Shown here: piece after piece, positions 1-29,136 of the stretch
How the letters are laid out: the number at the start of each line of letters is the position of its first letter
Position numbering within the stretch: the first letter of the stretch is position 1
Source of the DNA: Urechis unicinctus
Lineage: Eukaryota > Annelida > Polychaeta > Xenopneusta > Urechidae
Length of the DNA: 64,000 nucleotides
Reading direction: 5' to 3'
Assembly (NCBI GenBank): GCA_034190875.2
Contig: CM067353.1
Coordinates: 29,801,725 to 29,865,724 of the forward strand
Program-made: the position numbers and the translations under genes
The notes under the pieces: model-generated
The model's input: the letters and a program-made list of their open reading frames with translations, nothing else
Told to the model about the DNA's origin: nothing
Databases searched by the model: none

Positions 1-1
1 C

Positions 2-652
2 TTCTTTCCGCCATTTGTTGAATCCATAGTCATTAACTTACACAAGGTAACCTCTGTTTTAGAGCCGATTCTTGATCTGAATAAAGTTATTACAGCTTCA
101 TCATTCGACAAGCATGTCAGTTTTACACAGAACACCGACCCGATGTCGTATCCAAACCAACAACAATTTACGATGTATATGTACAGAAGCGGCCCCAAAA
201 TGACATGGACGGCTGATGATGTAAGCGGCCTCAATATGGCATGGACGGCTGATGATGTAAGCGGCCCCAAAATGACATGGACGGCTGATGATGTAAGCGG
301 CCTCAATATGGCATGGACGGCTGATGATGTAAGAGGCCCCAATATGGCATGGACGGCTGATGATGTTAGCGGCCCCAATATGGCATGGACGGCTGATGAT
401 GTTAGCGGCCCCAATATGACATGGACGGCTGATGATGTTAGCGGCCCTATGTCATGGACGGCTGATGATGTTAGCGGCCCTATGTCATGGACGGCTGATG
501 ATGTTAGCGGCCCCAATATGGCATGGACGGCTGATGATGTAAGCGGCCTCAATATGGCATGGACGGCCGATGGTGTTAGCGGCCCAAATATGGCATTGAA
601 GACTGATGATGTAAGCGGCCCAAAGAGGTACAATTATCACATGGACTGCTGA
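2..652 (+). CDS. Possible partial repeat-containing exon at left edge
   Basis: One frame stays open from the first bases of the window to a TGA at 650-652, about 216 codons. The first 47 codons before the ATG at 143 are not repetitive; from about residue 60 the frame encodes 12 copies of a 12-residue unit close to SGPNMAWTADDV. Two units are 11 residues (33 bp), so length changes keep the frame. I do not recognise the protein. A 36-bp minisatellite can stay open by chance and the unique part is short, so coding status is doubtful. It could be the 3' end of a gene lying to the left of the window. Confidence 0.25.
   Translation, partial: FFPPFVESIVINLHKVTSVLEPILDLNKVITASSFDKHVSFTQNTDPMSYPNQQQFTMYMYRSGPKMTWTADDVSGLNMAWTADDVSGPKMTWTADDVSGLNMAWTADDVRGPNMAWTADDVSGPNMAWTADDVSGPNMTWTADDVSGPMSWTADDVSGPMSWTADDVSGPNMAWTADDVSGLNMAWTADGVSGPNMALKTDDVSGPKRYNYHMDC
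185..640 (+). repeat. 36-bp minisatellite, about 12 copies
   Basis: Tandem units of 36 bp (two of 33 bp) built on AATATGGCATGGACGGCTGA followed by TGATGTAAGCGGCCC. Units differ by single bases, for example GTAAGC against GTTAGC. Decayed units continue to about 770 with the frame lost. Confidence 0.9.
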
Positions 653-770
653 TGGTGTAAGCGACGCCTATATTAAGTGATTGGCTGATGACATAAACGG
701 CGACATTATGACATGGACGGCTAGGAATATAAGCGACGCCAATATAGCATGGATGGCAGATGATTTGAGC

Positions 771-1071
771 GTGTGACGCTGATGCATTATTGAATTTCTC
801 AGACCAAATGGAAAGTATATGTAATCTCTATGTTAGCGTCTCACAAAGCGCTGGAAATCCAGCGATGCAATCGTCAATACATTGAATGTATGTCCGCGAA
901 AATAAAACCAATATTTAAATGTGACAACATATGAATGCCGTTCCCCGACACACAGAGAACGATCCTTGGATACTGCTGGATACGAGTGATGGTATACTCC
1001 AATTGAGTGGTCCAAAAATAAATGACTAAATAAAGCTGAGTACTTGCCAACTTGTTGTACGAGTAAACCTG
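771..1071. other. No recognisable gene
   Basis: Unique sequence between two tandem arrays. I see no convincing coding region or RNA gene. Confidence 0.4.
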
Positions 1072-1209
1072 GAGGTGAGATCGTGTTTAACATCGAAGTG
1101 AGATCGTGTTTAACATCGAGGTGAGATCGTGTTTAACATCGAGGTGAGATCGTGTTTAACATCGAGGTGAGATCGTGTTTAACATCGAGGTGAGATCGTG
1201 TTTAACATT
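1072..1209 (+). repeat. 23-bp tandem repeat, 6 copies
   Basis: Six nearly perfect copies of GAGGTGAGATCGTGTTTAAC plus ATC. Only the second copy has a clear substitution (GAAGTG), so the array is young or recently homogenised. Confidence 0.93.
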
Positions 1210-2196
1210 ACATCGATGATAGGAAATATTATCTATCTTTTACAGCTGTCACCCCAACCACCCCACGCACACACACCTGCCCACGAACAATAATCTCGTA
1301 TTTGTATCAGTGATAAATACTCATCAGTACCGGTACTAGAGTGTGAGTGTTTTAGTGTTGAACTTATACAATGAACTCTTACAGTAACAGCCTTCGTACA
1401 AGGTCGTGCACAAGATCTCATAGAGACCAGTACTAGTACATACTACGGTATAGTTTCAGGACCAGTTGTAGTACCAAGCCCTGGAGATGCTACAGCAAAC
1501 AAGCATATAACAAGTAAATGAACGGGGATATTGCGTGTCTGTAGAAAATGGTGGTCAATGTATTGTAAGATGTTCTCCGTTGGCATAAAAGACATGGTGA
1601 TTTTCATGAGTTTTGCACTAGGGTAGTTTATTGATATTTTGGATGCACACAACCTTAACACATCTATAATAATCGCAAACTTGGAAATATTGTCAATACA
1701 AGTACGGTTTAGTATATGATATGCCTTCAACAATGCACACTAGGGGTCACCACATGTTATTTACACACATATTGTAGGACGTTTCAAATAGCATTTACAA
1801 TTAACATCAACGAAATAACGACAACTTATCATACAAAATCAAATGCAGGTATACTCGTTTCTATGGTGACAATAATGACCGATAACACAACCAATCACAC
1901 TAAACTTTGAGTAATATGCGAGAGTTTTGCTAGCCCATTGTTTTTAGCCATCAAAACTATGTAACAGCTTTTAATAAATATTCGTTTAAAGCTGAACTTA
2001 CGTCGAATAAAAATACGCCTACATATACTCAGTATATAATTTTTTTCCAGTTTGTACACGTAATCGCCAAGTTCAATGCATAGCTGTTTTGCTCACCGAA
2101 GCAAGGCTCTCCCACGGAATAAGTGCGAATTAGGCACTTTGAAATGTGTCGCCAATTGCACATTGCGATTTTGACACCTTGAATCCAGTTGCTACA
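1210..2196. other. 3' flank / 3' UTR region of the glutamate receptor gene
   Basis: No coding region recognised. On the minus strand this is downstream of the receptor stop codon and should contain its 3' UTR; ATTAAA at 1970-1975 and AATAAA at 1627-1632 (both minus strand) are candidate poly(A) signals. Confidence 0.35.
1970..1975 (-). terminator. Candidate poly(A) signal ATTAAA for the receptor gene
   Basis: Minus-strand ATTAAA about 220 bases past the stop codon at 2197-2199. It is a common variant hexamer, and chance occurrence in this AT-rich stretch is likely. AATAAA at 1627-1632 is the alternative. Confidence 0.25.
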
Positions 2197-20399
<18,203 letters not shown>

Positions 20400-22930
20400 T
20401 GACACAGACCTAAGATGCGGCGCTCTCACTGAACCAAACGAGGTGCTGTCGCCTTTCCGGTCCAGGTTACTCCCAGATAATATTGTCTTCCCTGCTAAAT
20501 CCACCTTTAGGTCGATGAAGCAGTTTGCCGAATCATCGACTCGGTGCTGTGGATGCTCGCTAATACGGTGGTGTAAATGAACTGATAATTCTCTAACTGT
20601 TCTAGCACCGTTTGCTTGTTCTCGTACTCATGCGGGCTGACTGGATCCCACCCTCCTCAAGCGTGAAGAGCGCCTCTATGAGTCTCCTGTTGCTAGCCGT
20701 ATGCAAACGTAATAATCACACGCGATGCATCAAGTCGACGATTGTGACTGACTCCTTTCTAATCGCATCTCACCGGCCATGTGTTGATCTGGTGTAGACA
20801 TCAGCGCGCTACGCAGAAAACGATAGAGTGCCTCTACAAGTGACTGCTATCAGCGACCTCTAGTGGCGTTAGTTTCGTGCCGTCACGTGACCGGGCACTA
20901 GTTACCCGGCACCACCACCACTCCAGCTACTCTACGTCGCCATATACCAGCGTACAGCAAATAAGCTTCCGTGTCCGAGTCACCTGTGCAGACCAGTGTG
21001 TTCATGTCACTGGCCTAATAAAGTGATCCGACCAGCATTTGTGCACACTGGATTTCATGATAATTAATGCACACGGCATGTAAGCGTCAATACGGCGGTG
21101 GTGTACAACAAACACCGCCAACAGACCGTATGGAGAGATTGTTGACACGTGCTAACACCCGACCCAAACGCCGTGTCCCTGCTTGCGATCACCAATAAAT
21201 CGGCCCTCCTTGCAATCGGCCCTGGCCAGTTTCGAAAAATGGCTTCGCCGATTCCGCTTGGCACGAGGCCAACTGTTCTTCTGACATTGTAATATTCCAA
21301 ACGTAACAATTAAGGTGCCAGCAACATTTAACGTTGACAAAAAGTTTCACAGGGAACACCCGAAATATAATGACTTCGAGGTTTTGATGGCAAGAGGCCG
21401 CGCATTTGTCAACTTCAGAATGCCAATGTTTGAGATCGCAGGTATTAAGCTGACGTTATTTACAAGAAAACGGTGTCATTGTTTGCGCTTTTTTGTTTGC
21501 TGCAAAAAAAAATGCATTAATGAATGTGTGATAAAATGTACAGCAATCAAATGCAACAGTTTACAAAATGTCACAAGCACCTACCTGTTTGTCACAAGCG
21601 ACCTGTTTTCACAATTTATCCGCCTTTGGAAGTGAAAAGCAGTTCAACAAACAGTTAATATCGAGTACGAGTACAAATTAGCCTAAGTTGTTTTTGTAAA
21701 GCAATTCTTACCTACCTCAACCCTCTTTTAGTTATGACCGGCTAAGCCACAATCATTAGCTTGGACGGCATTTTTAAGTCTCGTTCACAGCGCCATAATT
21801 TCGCGCAATGAATCAAATCGTGCCAGATATCCGGTCACTTTACATATTCGTTAGTTTCTCGCCAAGTATCGGTTCCACCTCCCACCAACACAGCCAAACC
21901 CTACGGAACTTGAATGCACCATACATCGAACTCTCCAGCGTATTATCATTTGTATTAAACTAATAGAACAGTACTCAAGTTGTATTTATACAACCAATAA
22001 CAGTCCACCCATCGACAGTAGCTGTTGATCACTCTCTAATGAGTTACATACTTTGCGTAAACGATGCCATTACTCCCTAATGAAAACACAAGGAGCCTTG
22101 TGTATATTGCAATTAGCAGAGACTAAGACACTAAATCAAAAAAAGTCATCACTTGTATCAATATTGGTGCATGCATGATTCGCTGTATTCATGGACACTC
22201 GGAGCTCACTCTAATTAACAGCAGATCCAAGCGGGTATGGACGAGTCCGCGTCCACATTGAGTGGGATGACTCAGCGGCCTGTTCCAGCAAACTGCAAGC
22301 ATCCTATTGCCCGGCCATTCGTTGACGTCAGACATTATATTGTATTACGCGTTTCCATGATCCTCCTATCGCTACAAGTGGTTATAGTCAAACCAAACAT
22401 TCCCATTCAACCGAAACTCAGTATACATTTAGAACTCTTTCTTCAACGAGTTTTTCTCAATAGCTAATCGATTCAATGACACACACTTCCGGTTGATATT
22501 TACAGCCAACGACCACATTATCCCTGTCAACCGTCACTGGCACTTGTTGTACTGAAGTATAACCCTCTTTACGGAGAGGCTTGATATATTGTGTGATGTA
22601 GGAAAAATAGTGTTATACGTTTAGGATGGTACGTGAGGATGAAGGAAGCTATTGGAACAACCAAATGTTTAACCGAGTATTTTTTTCCAATTGCTGTTGC
22701 CAATCCAGGATGCTGAAGAGAAAATGTTTGATTGAGCACGCGTTAACTCGCGTGAAGTACCATGGGTCATTTGAGTACGAATCGGTCGATATAGTTTTTA
22801 TGTTTGCCTTGATAACAGGCGACTGGTGATGCTGATCAAGTCTGGGTTACAGCTGCGTAACATCTCCTTAATGGATGCTCTATGGCTCATTCCTTATTCA
22901 TAAACCACAATATTATACAATGGTTTGTAA
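20400..22930. other. Receptor 5' flank, possible promoter region
   Basis: Upstream of the receptor start. An E-box (CACGTG) sits at about 20884. No TATA box clearly placed; no other gene recognised. Confidence 0.3.
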
Positions 22931-22939
22931 AGGTATGTC

Positions 22940-23640
22940 TTATTCGGAGAGCGCCCCGTCTCGCTCCATAACATATGCTCTGTCAGAATCATACGCAATC
23001 GAGTCATAAAATGTCCCTTTTCTCTGGCTGGCTTCTTTTGTATAACTCCTTATAAAGGTCTGTCTATATTCGGAGAGCGCCCCGTCTCGCTACATCTCAT
23101 TGACGTCTCTGTCAGCAATCATACGCAATCGAGTCTAATCATAAACAATACTCCACAAATTTCATGGTTGATTTCTTTTGATCATAACAAAATCCTTATA
23201 TATTATTTCGTCAAAGCTATAGAGGGCCAGACAAATTTTGAAAATTCCGTGCGCGAATGACAATATCGTTGACGTCGTACGATGATCGCAACACAACGCA
23301 CGCGAACTTTTGCTGATCGAATTTTACATGATTTAATTACTGTCATTAACGATACTCACTTGGCAATACCTACAGAGGGGGAATGTATCATGTGTAGAAT
23401 GATTTCCACAAAAGAAATGATCTTTATGAGTCAGATTTCGTCAAAGCCGCTTAAGTTGACGTTTCATTCCCAAGATGCCAAACAAAATTTTGAAAGTTCC
23501 ATATTTGTTGCTAAATAATCAGAGCAGTGGCGCACGCGCAACAAGGTCCATATTTGCACGCGAACTTTTGGAACTTTTGTGAATTTTTACCGTATGTAAT
23601 CTCCATGTGTCATTTTATAATCAATGATCATCATTTGGCA
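22940..23640 (+). repeat. Imperfect local duplications
   Basis: GAGAGCGCCCCGTCTCGCT and ATCATACGCAATCGAGTC recur about 120 bp apart (22952 and 23072). TTTCGTCAAAGC, AAATTTTGAAA and CGCGAACTTTTG recur about 230-260 bp apart (23207/23436, 23303/23560). No coding content recognised. Confidence 0.65.
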
Positions 23641-23887
23641 CCTACCTCAAATAGATGTGAATAATGATTTATATTGACAACTTGTCGATCGACTGTATAT
23701 TTCATCGCTATGATAACATTCAGATGACAATGTTTTATCTCGTTTGCCAACGTATTGACACTAAAAACATCTGCTCCATTGAAGCTGAGGTGTTAAACAG
23801 CTGTATTCATTCATAGTGTTAACCTCCTAGGATTGCTTTGATCGGTCGAGATCCCAGGCGAGTGATACTCATCAGATTCTCACGCTG

Positions 23888-23913
23888 TTATAATAATAAT
23901 AATAATAATAATA

Positions 23914-23955
<42 letters not shown>

Positions 23956-23956
23956 G
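23888..23956 (+). repeat. (AAT)n microsatellite
   Basis: About 22 AAT/TAA triplets with one phase slip. Confidence 0.95.
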
Positions 23957-24427
23957 GCAATAACACGCACATCCTATCTGTCCCTGTATCTAGACATGGT
24001 ATATAAATATGTACATGATATCATTTGAATCCAGCCCTGAAGGATGCTGGTGTACAATTTACGCATATACAAATACGCGCTGAGTAGTGAGACACATAGG
24101 GACAATTTGACGTCATTTAGACACCAGGCAGTCGTGGGTATGATGGATCCCGGCAAGCTGGTCTACTTGTTCACTCAACATTCTGGAGTCACAAAGCCAT
24201 GGGGTTGACAGCATATCCGACTCTTTGGATGTTAGGAACAAAGCCATGGGGTAAATGGCATATCCGACTCTCCTGCTGTTATAGACAATGCACGGCTAGC
24301 TGTGAGCTCGAGGCGATATGGGAAAAAGACCGAGCTTTTTGTCAACCTCTGATTGGCTCAGAGGAGGGTGTTATGAGGTACAATATGTTGCCATGTAAAT
24401 GAAACATTCACCTCGAACGATTCTTAC

Positions 24428-24920
24428 TTATAGAGACATTTCAGCCCCATATCGGGCACTCAGGGATCATTTTGTTAATACATAACTACGTTTAACGCAG
24501 ACATAAATAATGCCATCTTTTAATTTGTGCCTCAAAGTTTACTTGATCGAAAATCAAATTGATAAATTTTCTACGTTATTCGTGATGTACTGTAGAAATC
24601 TGTTTTGTTTAGTTGTGTCGTTCCATCGATAACGGTGCCTCCCTAAAACCATGAACCACACGAATGTTAGCTGTTTATCATTACGCGCCCTATAAGTACC
24701 TCGCTATCGATGTGTATACTATCAAATCTTCCCTCATTAAGCTGTGGGGATCGTTGCATCAAATTAGACAGACAAGCAGGAAGGGTAATTTCCGACAACC
24801 ACAGCGCATAGTAAATGCTGAAAGTCTGAAAAGTAAAAAAACTATTGGTTTCCAAGGTGCGGTTGCCAAACAGCCTGCTAGGTAACCTCGTAACAAATAT
24901 GGGACTGAGCAGACTCTTTA
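24428..24920 (+). mobile_element. MITE-like inverted-repeat element, copy 1
   Basis: Begins TTATAGAGACATTTCAGCCC and ends ATATGGGACTGAGCAGACTC TTTAA, imperfect terminal inverted repeats. The interior matches copy 2 (46944-47508) in reverse complement, for example CGATAACGGTGCCTCCCTAA and CCATGAACCACACGAATG. Non-coding, about 490 bp. A DNA-transposon-derived non-autonomous element is the simplest reading; the superfamily is not certain. Confidence 0.8.
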
Positions 24921-25340
24921 AGAAACGGTTCTTAGGTGTCCGTCAGTAATGATCAGGGTCAGCACTACCTCAGCACACATAGTGGGAATACGGACAGCAT
25001 CACGCGAGATGCGTGGTGCTGAATATTATTGGCTTCCTGCATTCAATAACATTTAACGACGATTGTGCAAATGCTCTTAGCGTAAGCATATCGATTCTCC
25101 TATGACTAATTAGCTTTTTCTAGCACTCAGTCCACCAGATGTCACTCTGTATATAGGTGTTTTTATTTATTTTATTTATTTATTTTATTCACCTGATGCA
25201 TTAATAATTACTCACAACTACCTGTACTATTGACATTTGGGGTTGATCTGAACACTTCACAAAACTTTACCATGTGTGCTTTAAGCCTTGATCCAATACC
25301 TGTGTGTCCGCTCGTGCAATGCCGCTTCAATAATCCTGAA
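24921..25340. other. Intergenic, nothing recognised
   Basis: A short TTTAT-rich run at about 25160-25190; otherwise unique. Confidence 0.4.
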
Positions 25341-25999
25341 GCAGCCCCTGTCAGAATGCCCCTGTCAGCAGGCCCTGTCAGCAGGCCCTGTCAGCAGACC
25401 TGTCAGCAGCCCCTGTCAGCAGCCCTGACAGTAGCCCTGTCAGCAGCAGCCCCTGTCAGCAGCCCTGCTAGCATCCTCCTGACAGCAGCCCTGTCAGCAG
25501 CCCCTATCAGCCTCCTGATCCTTGTCAGCAGGCCCTGTCAGCAGCCCCTGTCAGCAGCCCTGTCAGCAGCCCCTGTCAGCAGCCCCTGTCAGCAGTCCCT
25601 GTCAGCAGTACCCTGTCAGCAGGCCTGTCAGCAGCCCCTCAGCAGCCCTGTCAGCAGCCCTGTCAGCAGCCCCTGTCAGCAGTCAGCAGCCCCTGTCAGC
25701 AGCAGCCCTGTCAGCAGCCCCTGTCAGCAGCCCCTGTCAGCAGCTCTGTCAGCAGCCCCTGTCAGCAGCCCCTGTCAGCAGCCCCTGTCAGCAGCCCCTG
25801 TCAGCAGCCCCTGTCAGCAGCCCCTGTCAGCAGCCCCTGTCAGCAGCCCCTGTCAGCAGCCCCTGTCAGCAGCCCCTGTCAGGCCTGTTGACAGCCCTGT
25901 CAGCAGCCTCTGTCAGCAGCCCCTGTCAGCAGGCCTGTCAGCAGCCCCTGTTAGCATCTCCTGACAGCAGCACCTGTCAGCAGCCCCTGCCAGCAGCAG
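25341..25999 (+). repeat. CAGCCCCTGT 12-13-bp minisatellite
   Basis: About 50 units of AGCCCCTGTCAGC or the 12-base form AGCCCTGTCAGC. The mixture of 12 and 13 bases gives two overlapping long frames rich in Q, P, S and A, which I regard as artefacts of the repeat. Confidence 0.95.
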
Positions 26000-26355
26000 T
26001 CCCACGCCGCTAAACAACAACAGCCAGATATGTTCTCTTTGCCATTACATTGCCTCGCTTGGTAAACTTATAGGTTGTCATCAGACCTCAGGCAGAAAAT
26101 ACGAAGACTCATTAAGCATATAGGATTTATTCATCCGAAATGTCCTGCACTCCCATCTCCACGCGGTTTTGGTTGTCTGATTGTATAGACTATTACTCAT
26201 ACAACAATGAATGAGCCGGCTGTATTATGGCCTTCAAATCGTGCTACAACAATTGCATCGCTTTTCTCTTAAGTTCAGTGTTTCTATAAACAAATCTCTC
26301 TGATGTACAGCCTATAGTGAATGTTCATTTATCCGAGCGCGAACACTGATCAACG

Positions 26356-26444
26356 ATCAGTGGCACCTATCATCTATCAGTGGCACCCATCATCTATCAG
26401 TGGCACCCATCATCTATCAGTGGCACCTATCATCTATCAGTGGC
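26356..26444 (+). repeat. 20-bp tandem repeat
   Basis: Five copies of ATCTATCAGTGGCACCCATC or its variant with CACCTATC. Confidence 0.9.
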
Positions 26445-26529
26445 TAGTTTCTTGTTATCACCGTCGATTATCTACTCAGTCAGAATTTGAAAGTTTTCTT
26501 GAACTTCGTTGTTATAGCCAAGAACGACT

Positions 26530-26950
26530 TGTTTCAGTGGATTTCATGTTTTAGTAGGAGTCATTTTTCAGTGGCTGTCCTGATTCAGTGGCTGTTCTGA
26601 TTCAATGGCTGTTCTGATTCAGTGGCGGTCCTGATTCAGTGGCGGTCCTGATTCAGTGGCTCTCCTGATTCAGTGGCTGTCTTGATTCAATTCATATCTT
26701 AAATCAGTGGTTGTCCTGTTTTATTAGCTGTCCTGCCTACGTGACTGTCCTGTTTCAATCGCTGTCTTGTTTCATCCCCTGCTTGTTTTCAGTAGCTTAA
26801 GAGACCCCGAGTACGTTCTGTTAGCGGATAGAAATCAGTGTTTGGATACCGGTCCAGAATCAATGTACATATATCAATGACAATGCTGTACTCAAACACA
26901 GACGATACCATTAAGCCTTTGTGCCACATCGGCGGGCACCTGAATCACCA
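26530..26950 (+). mobile_element. Tandem-repeat-bearing element, copy 1
   Basis: About a dozen 17-bp units (TGTCCTGATTCAGTGGC) followed by a unique tail at about 26830-26930: GTGTTTGG, then CGGTCCAGAATC, then CAAACACAGACGAT and AAGCCTTTGTG. The same tail follows a different tandem array at 36155-36266. GTGTTTG...CAAACAC forms a subterminal inverted repeat. A non-autonomous element carrying an internal minisatellite is inferred. Confidence 0.6.
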
Positions 26951-27940
26951 AGGCTCTCAGCGTGATCATGCTCCTGGTAATGCGGGGGTGGGGGCCGCCC
27001 TCAACGCTGATCCATCATTCAACCTGAAACACAACACAACACTCACACTGTGCAAGCGATTTCCTCTGTTGTAATACGGGCCGTCAACTGAGACAACACC
27101 GTCTGAAGCAGACAGATGCCAGTAACATTGCCGCCCTCCATGGGCAGACTTGTTACTCAACATGTATGGCGACTTAATTCCCAGACTCGAGTCCATTTAA
27201 AGGACCTGCATTAGGCCACAGTTATTGGAATTTGCCCCGTGATGGAATTGACTCAGCGTTAGTGTTGTAGACAACGGCGAATCAAATACAGACAGCTGTG
27301 AAGGCCATAGCAGTGACACGAATACAAACATGTCGATTTTGTGAACAGCGCATAAAAACCATGGCAACTTTATCATATTTTATCCCATCAGAAATGTGCG
27401 AGCCCAATTTAAGAAATCATTAGCGATGTGATTTGGGTGTCAATTATACATGTAATCTCTAGCAGCTATATTCATGTAATAATTACTTACAAATAGCTGA
27501 TTTATGCTTATGAACTTAGGACAGGTAAGCAAGAAGGTATAGGATTTAACGGCACAACCTGCACTAATGTGTGCATGGTGCCTACAATGGTGAGGTAACT
27601 ACAAAAATGAGAAAGAAGTAATAATTTGTAATAAACTTTAAACCCAGTATGAATTTATTTATTGATTGATGTGAAATTTATTTCAATTATTTTATTCAAA
27701 ACAAATATAATCTAATCTCTTTTTACAAGAACCTACGACGGATCACCTCTCTGAATCTCTTGTGTAATGAACGTCTCTTTGGCAAGGAATCTTATCTCAG
27801 CGATCTCTCTCATTCCACAGTAAAAGGAGTTGCTCTCAGGAACGATATGGGTCTCGAATCTCCCTTCTCCACGGCAGTTGTGTGAATCTTCCCCTCTCTT
27901 TTAATAAGTTTGTTGGGTTGGACTCTCTGCCATCTTAATC
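26951..27940. other. Intergenic, nothing recognised
   Basis: No gene or element recognised. Confidence 0.4.
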
Positions 27941-27945
27941 TAATA

Positions 27946-27947
<2 letters not shown>

Positions 27948-27988
<41 letters not shown>

Positions 27989-28032
27989 GATGGAGCACTC
28001 TCTCTCTGCTCTCTCTCTCTCTCTCTCTCTGA
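27948..28032 (+). repeat. (CT)n microsatellite
   Basis: CT dinucleotide runs interrupted once by CCTGATGGAGCA. Confidence 0.95.
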
Positions 28033-29136
28033 AATGGCCTAAAATTCACGCTCTCCTGGCCCCGATTAATGAATTTAGAATAAAACAAACAAACATTGTC
28101 AACAATCTATTATGTCAATAACTCCATGTTTTTGCAGACAGAGAATCAGAGGTAACTACAAACTATATCTCAAGAGGTTGATCAATAAGGCCTAGAGCTA
28201 CTGAAAGAGCCTTTTGATATGGTGCTGGGAAACGCATTCATCAGAGGAGCAGTTTCACTCCTCTCTTCTTGTGAGGATAAAGAGAATAGTGATAAAGTTT
28301 AACCTTATTTAAGGTCATCTTAATGTCATAGTGCAAAGCTGTAAATATAGATGGCGTAAGCTTTCTAATATAGTTATCGTTGTTAAAGATCAAAAGGAGT
28401 ATAATACCTGACGTATTTTTACCACATCTCCTTTTAAGCTAAACCCTTCTATGTCCATGATATCAAGAGATTCATGGATTCATTTACTCCAGTTCAAAGT
28501 ATACTGGTACATTTAACACAGGTGTACAATGTACAAAGAGTCTCGTTGTACATCCACCCCTATCCCGATACACCCCTGATTACCCGCATAACGTAATTGT
28601 AAGGTTTGATTTTGTCGAATAAATATGGATGCGTGTTACTTTTACTAGTTCACGTTTCTCTCAGCCATAGTAATAGCAGATGTGACGCCTGGGGTGGGTG
28701 ATGCCGACCTTGCCTAACCGCTATACGCAAACTCATTGCCAGAAATAGTTTGTTTAATATGCTTCCGTAATCCCCTTACCAACTTATTTCCATGTTACTG
28801 CTCGTAATGGGGAGTGCTGTTGAGTAACTCCAATCATCCATGAATCGCGGGGATCATTTCCTGACTCAAGCAATAAATGCTCAACTCTTTCATCTTATAT
28901 GCAACAGGACGCTCTTAGTATATGACCTGCTTAACCGTGCTGCCACTAAGGTTCTGTGAAAGCTCCCCAGGACCCTGGTTTTAGATACGAATTGGTCAGA
29001 ATAGTAAAACGTGTGTTGCCCGTGCAAGTATAACCTTCCAGACATAATTTACTATCAATACAATACAGAGAATATCTGATTGTACTTCATTCACGGAACA
29101 GGCTGCCCTATTATTCCAACACATTGAAGATATAAT
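28033..29136. other. Intergenic, nothing recognised
   Basis: No open frame, RNA gene or repeat recognised. Confidence 0.4.

Noticed and set aside
25230-25999. Two long overlapping frames rich in Q, P, S and A
   Set aside because: They arise from a 12-13-bp repeat with no stop codon; both frames are open, there is no flanking exon structure and no domain.
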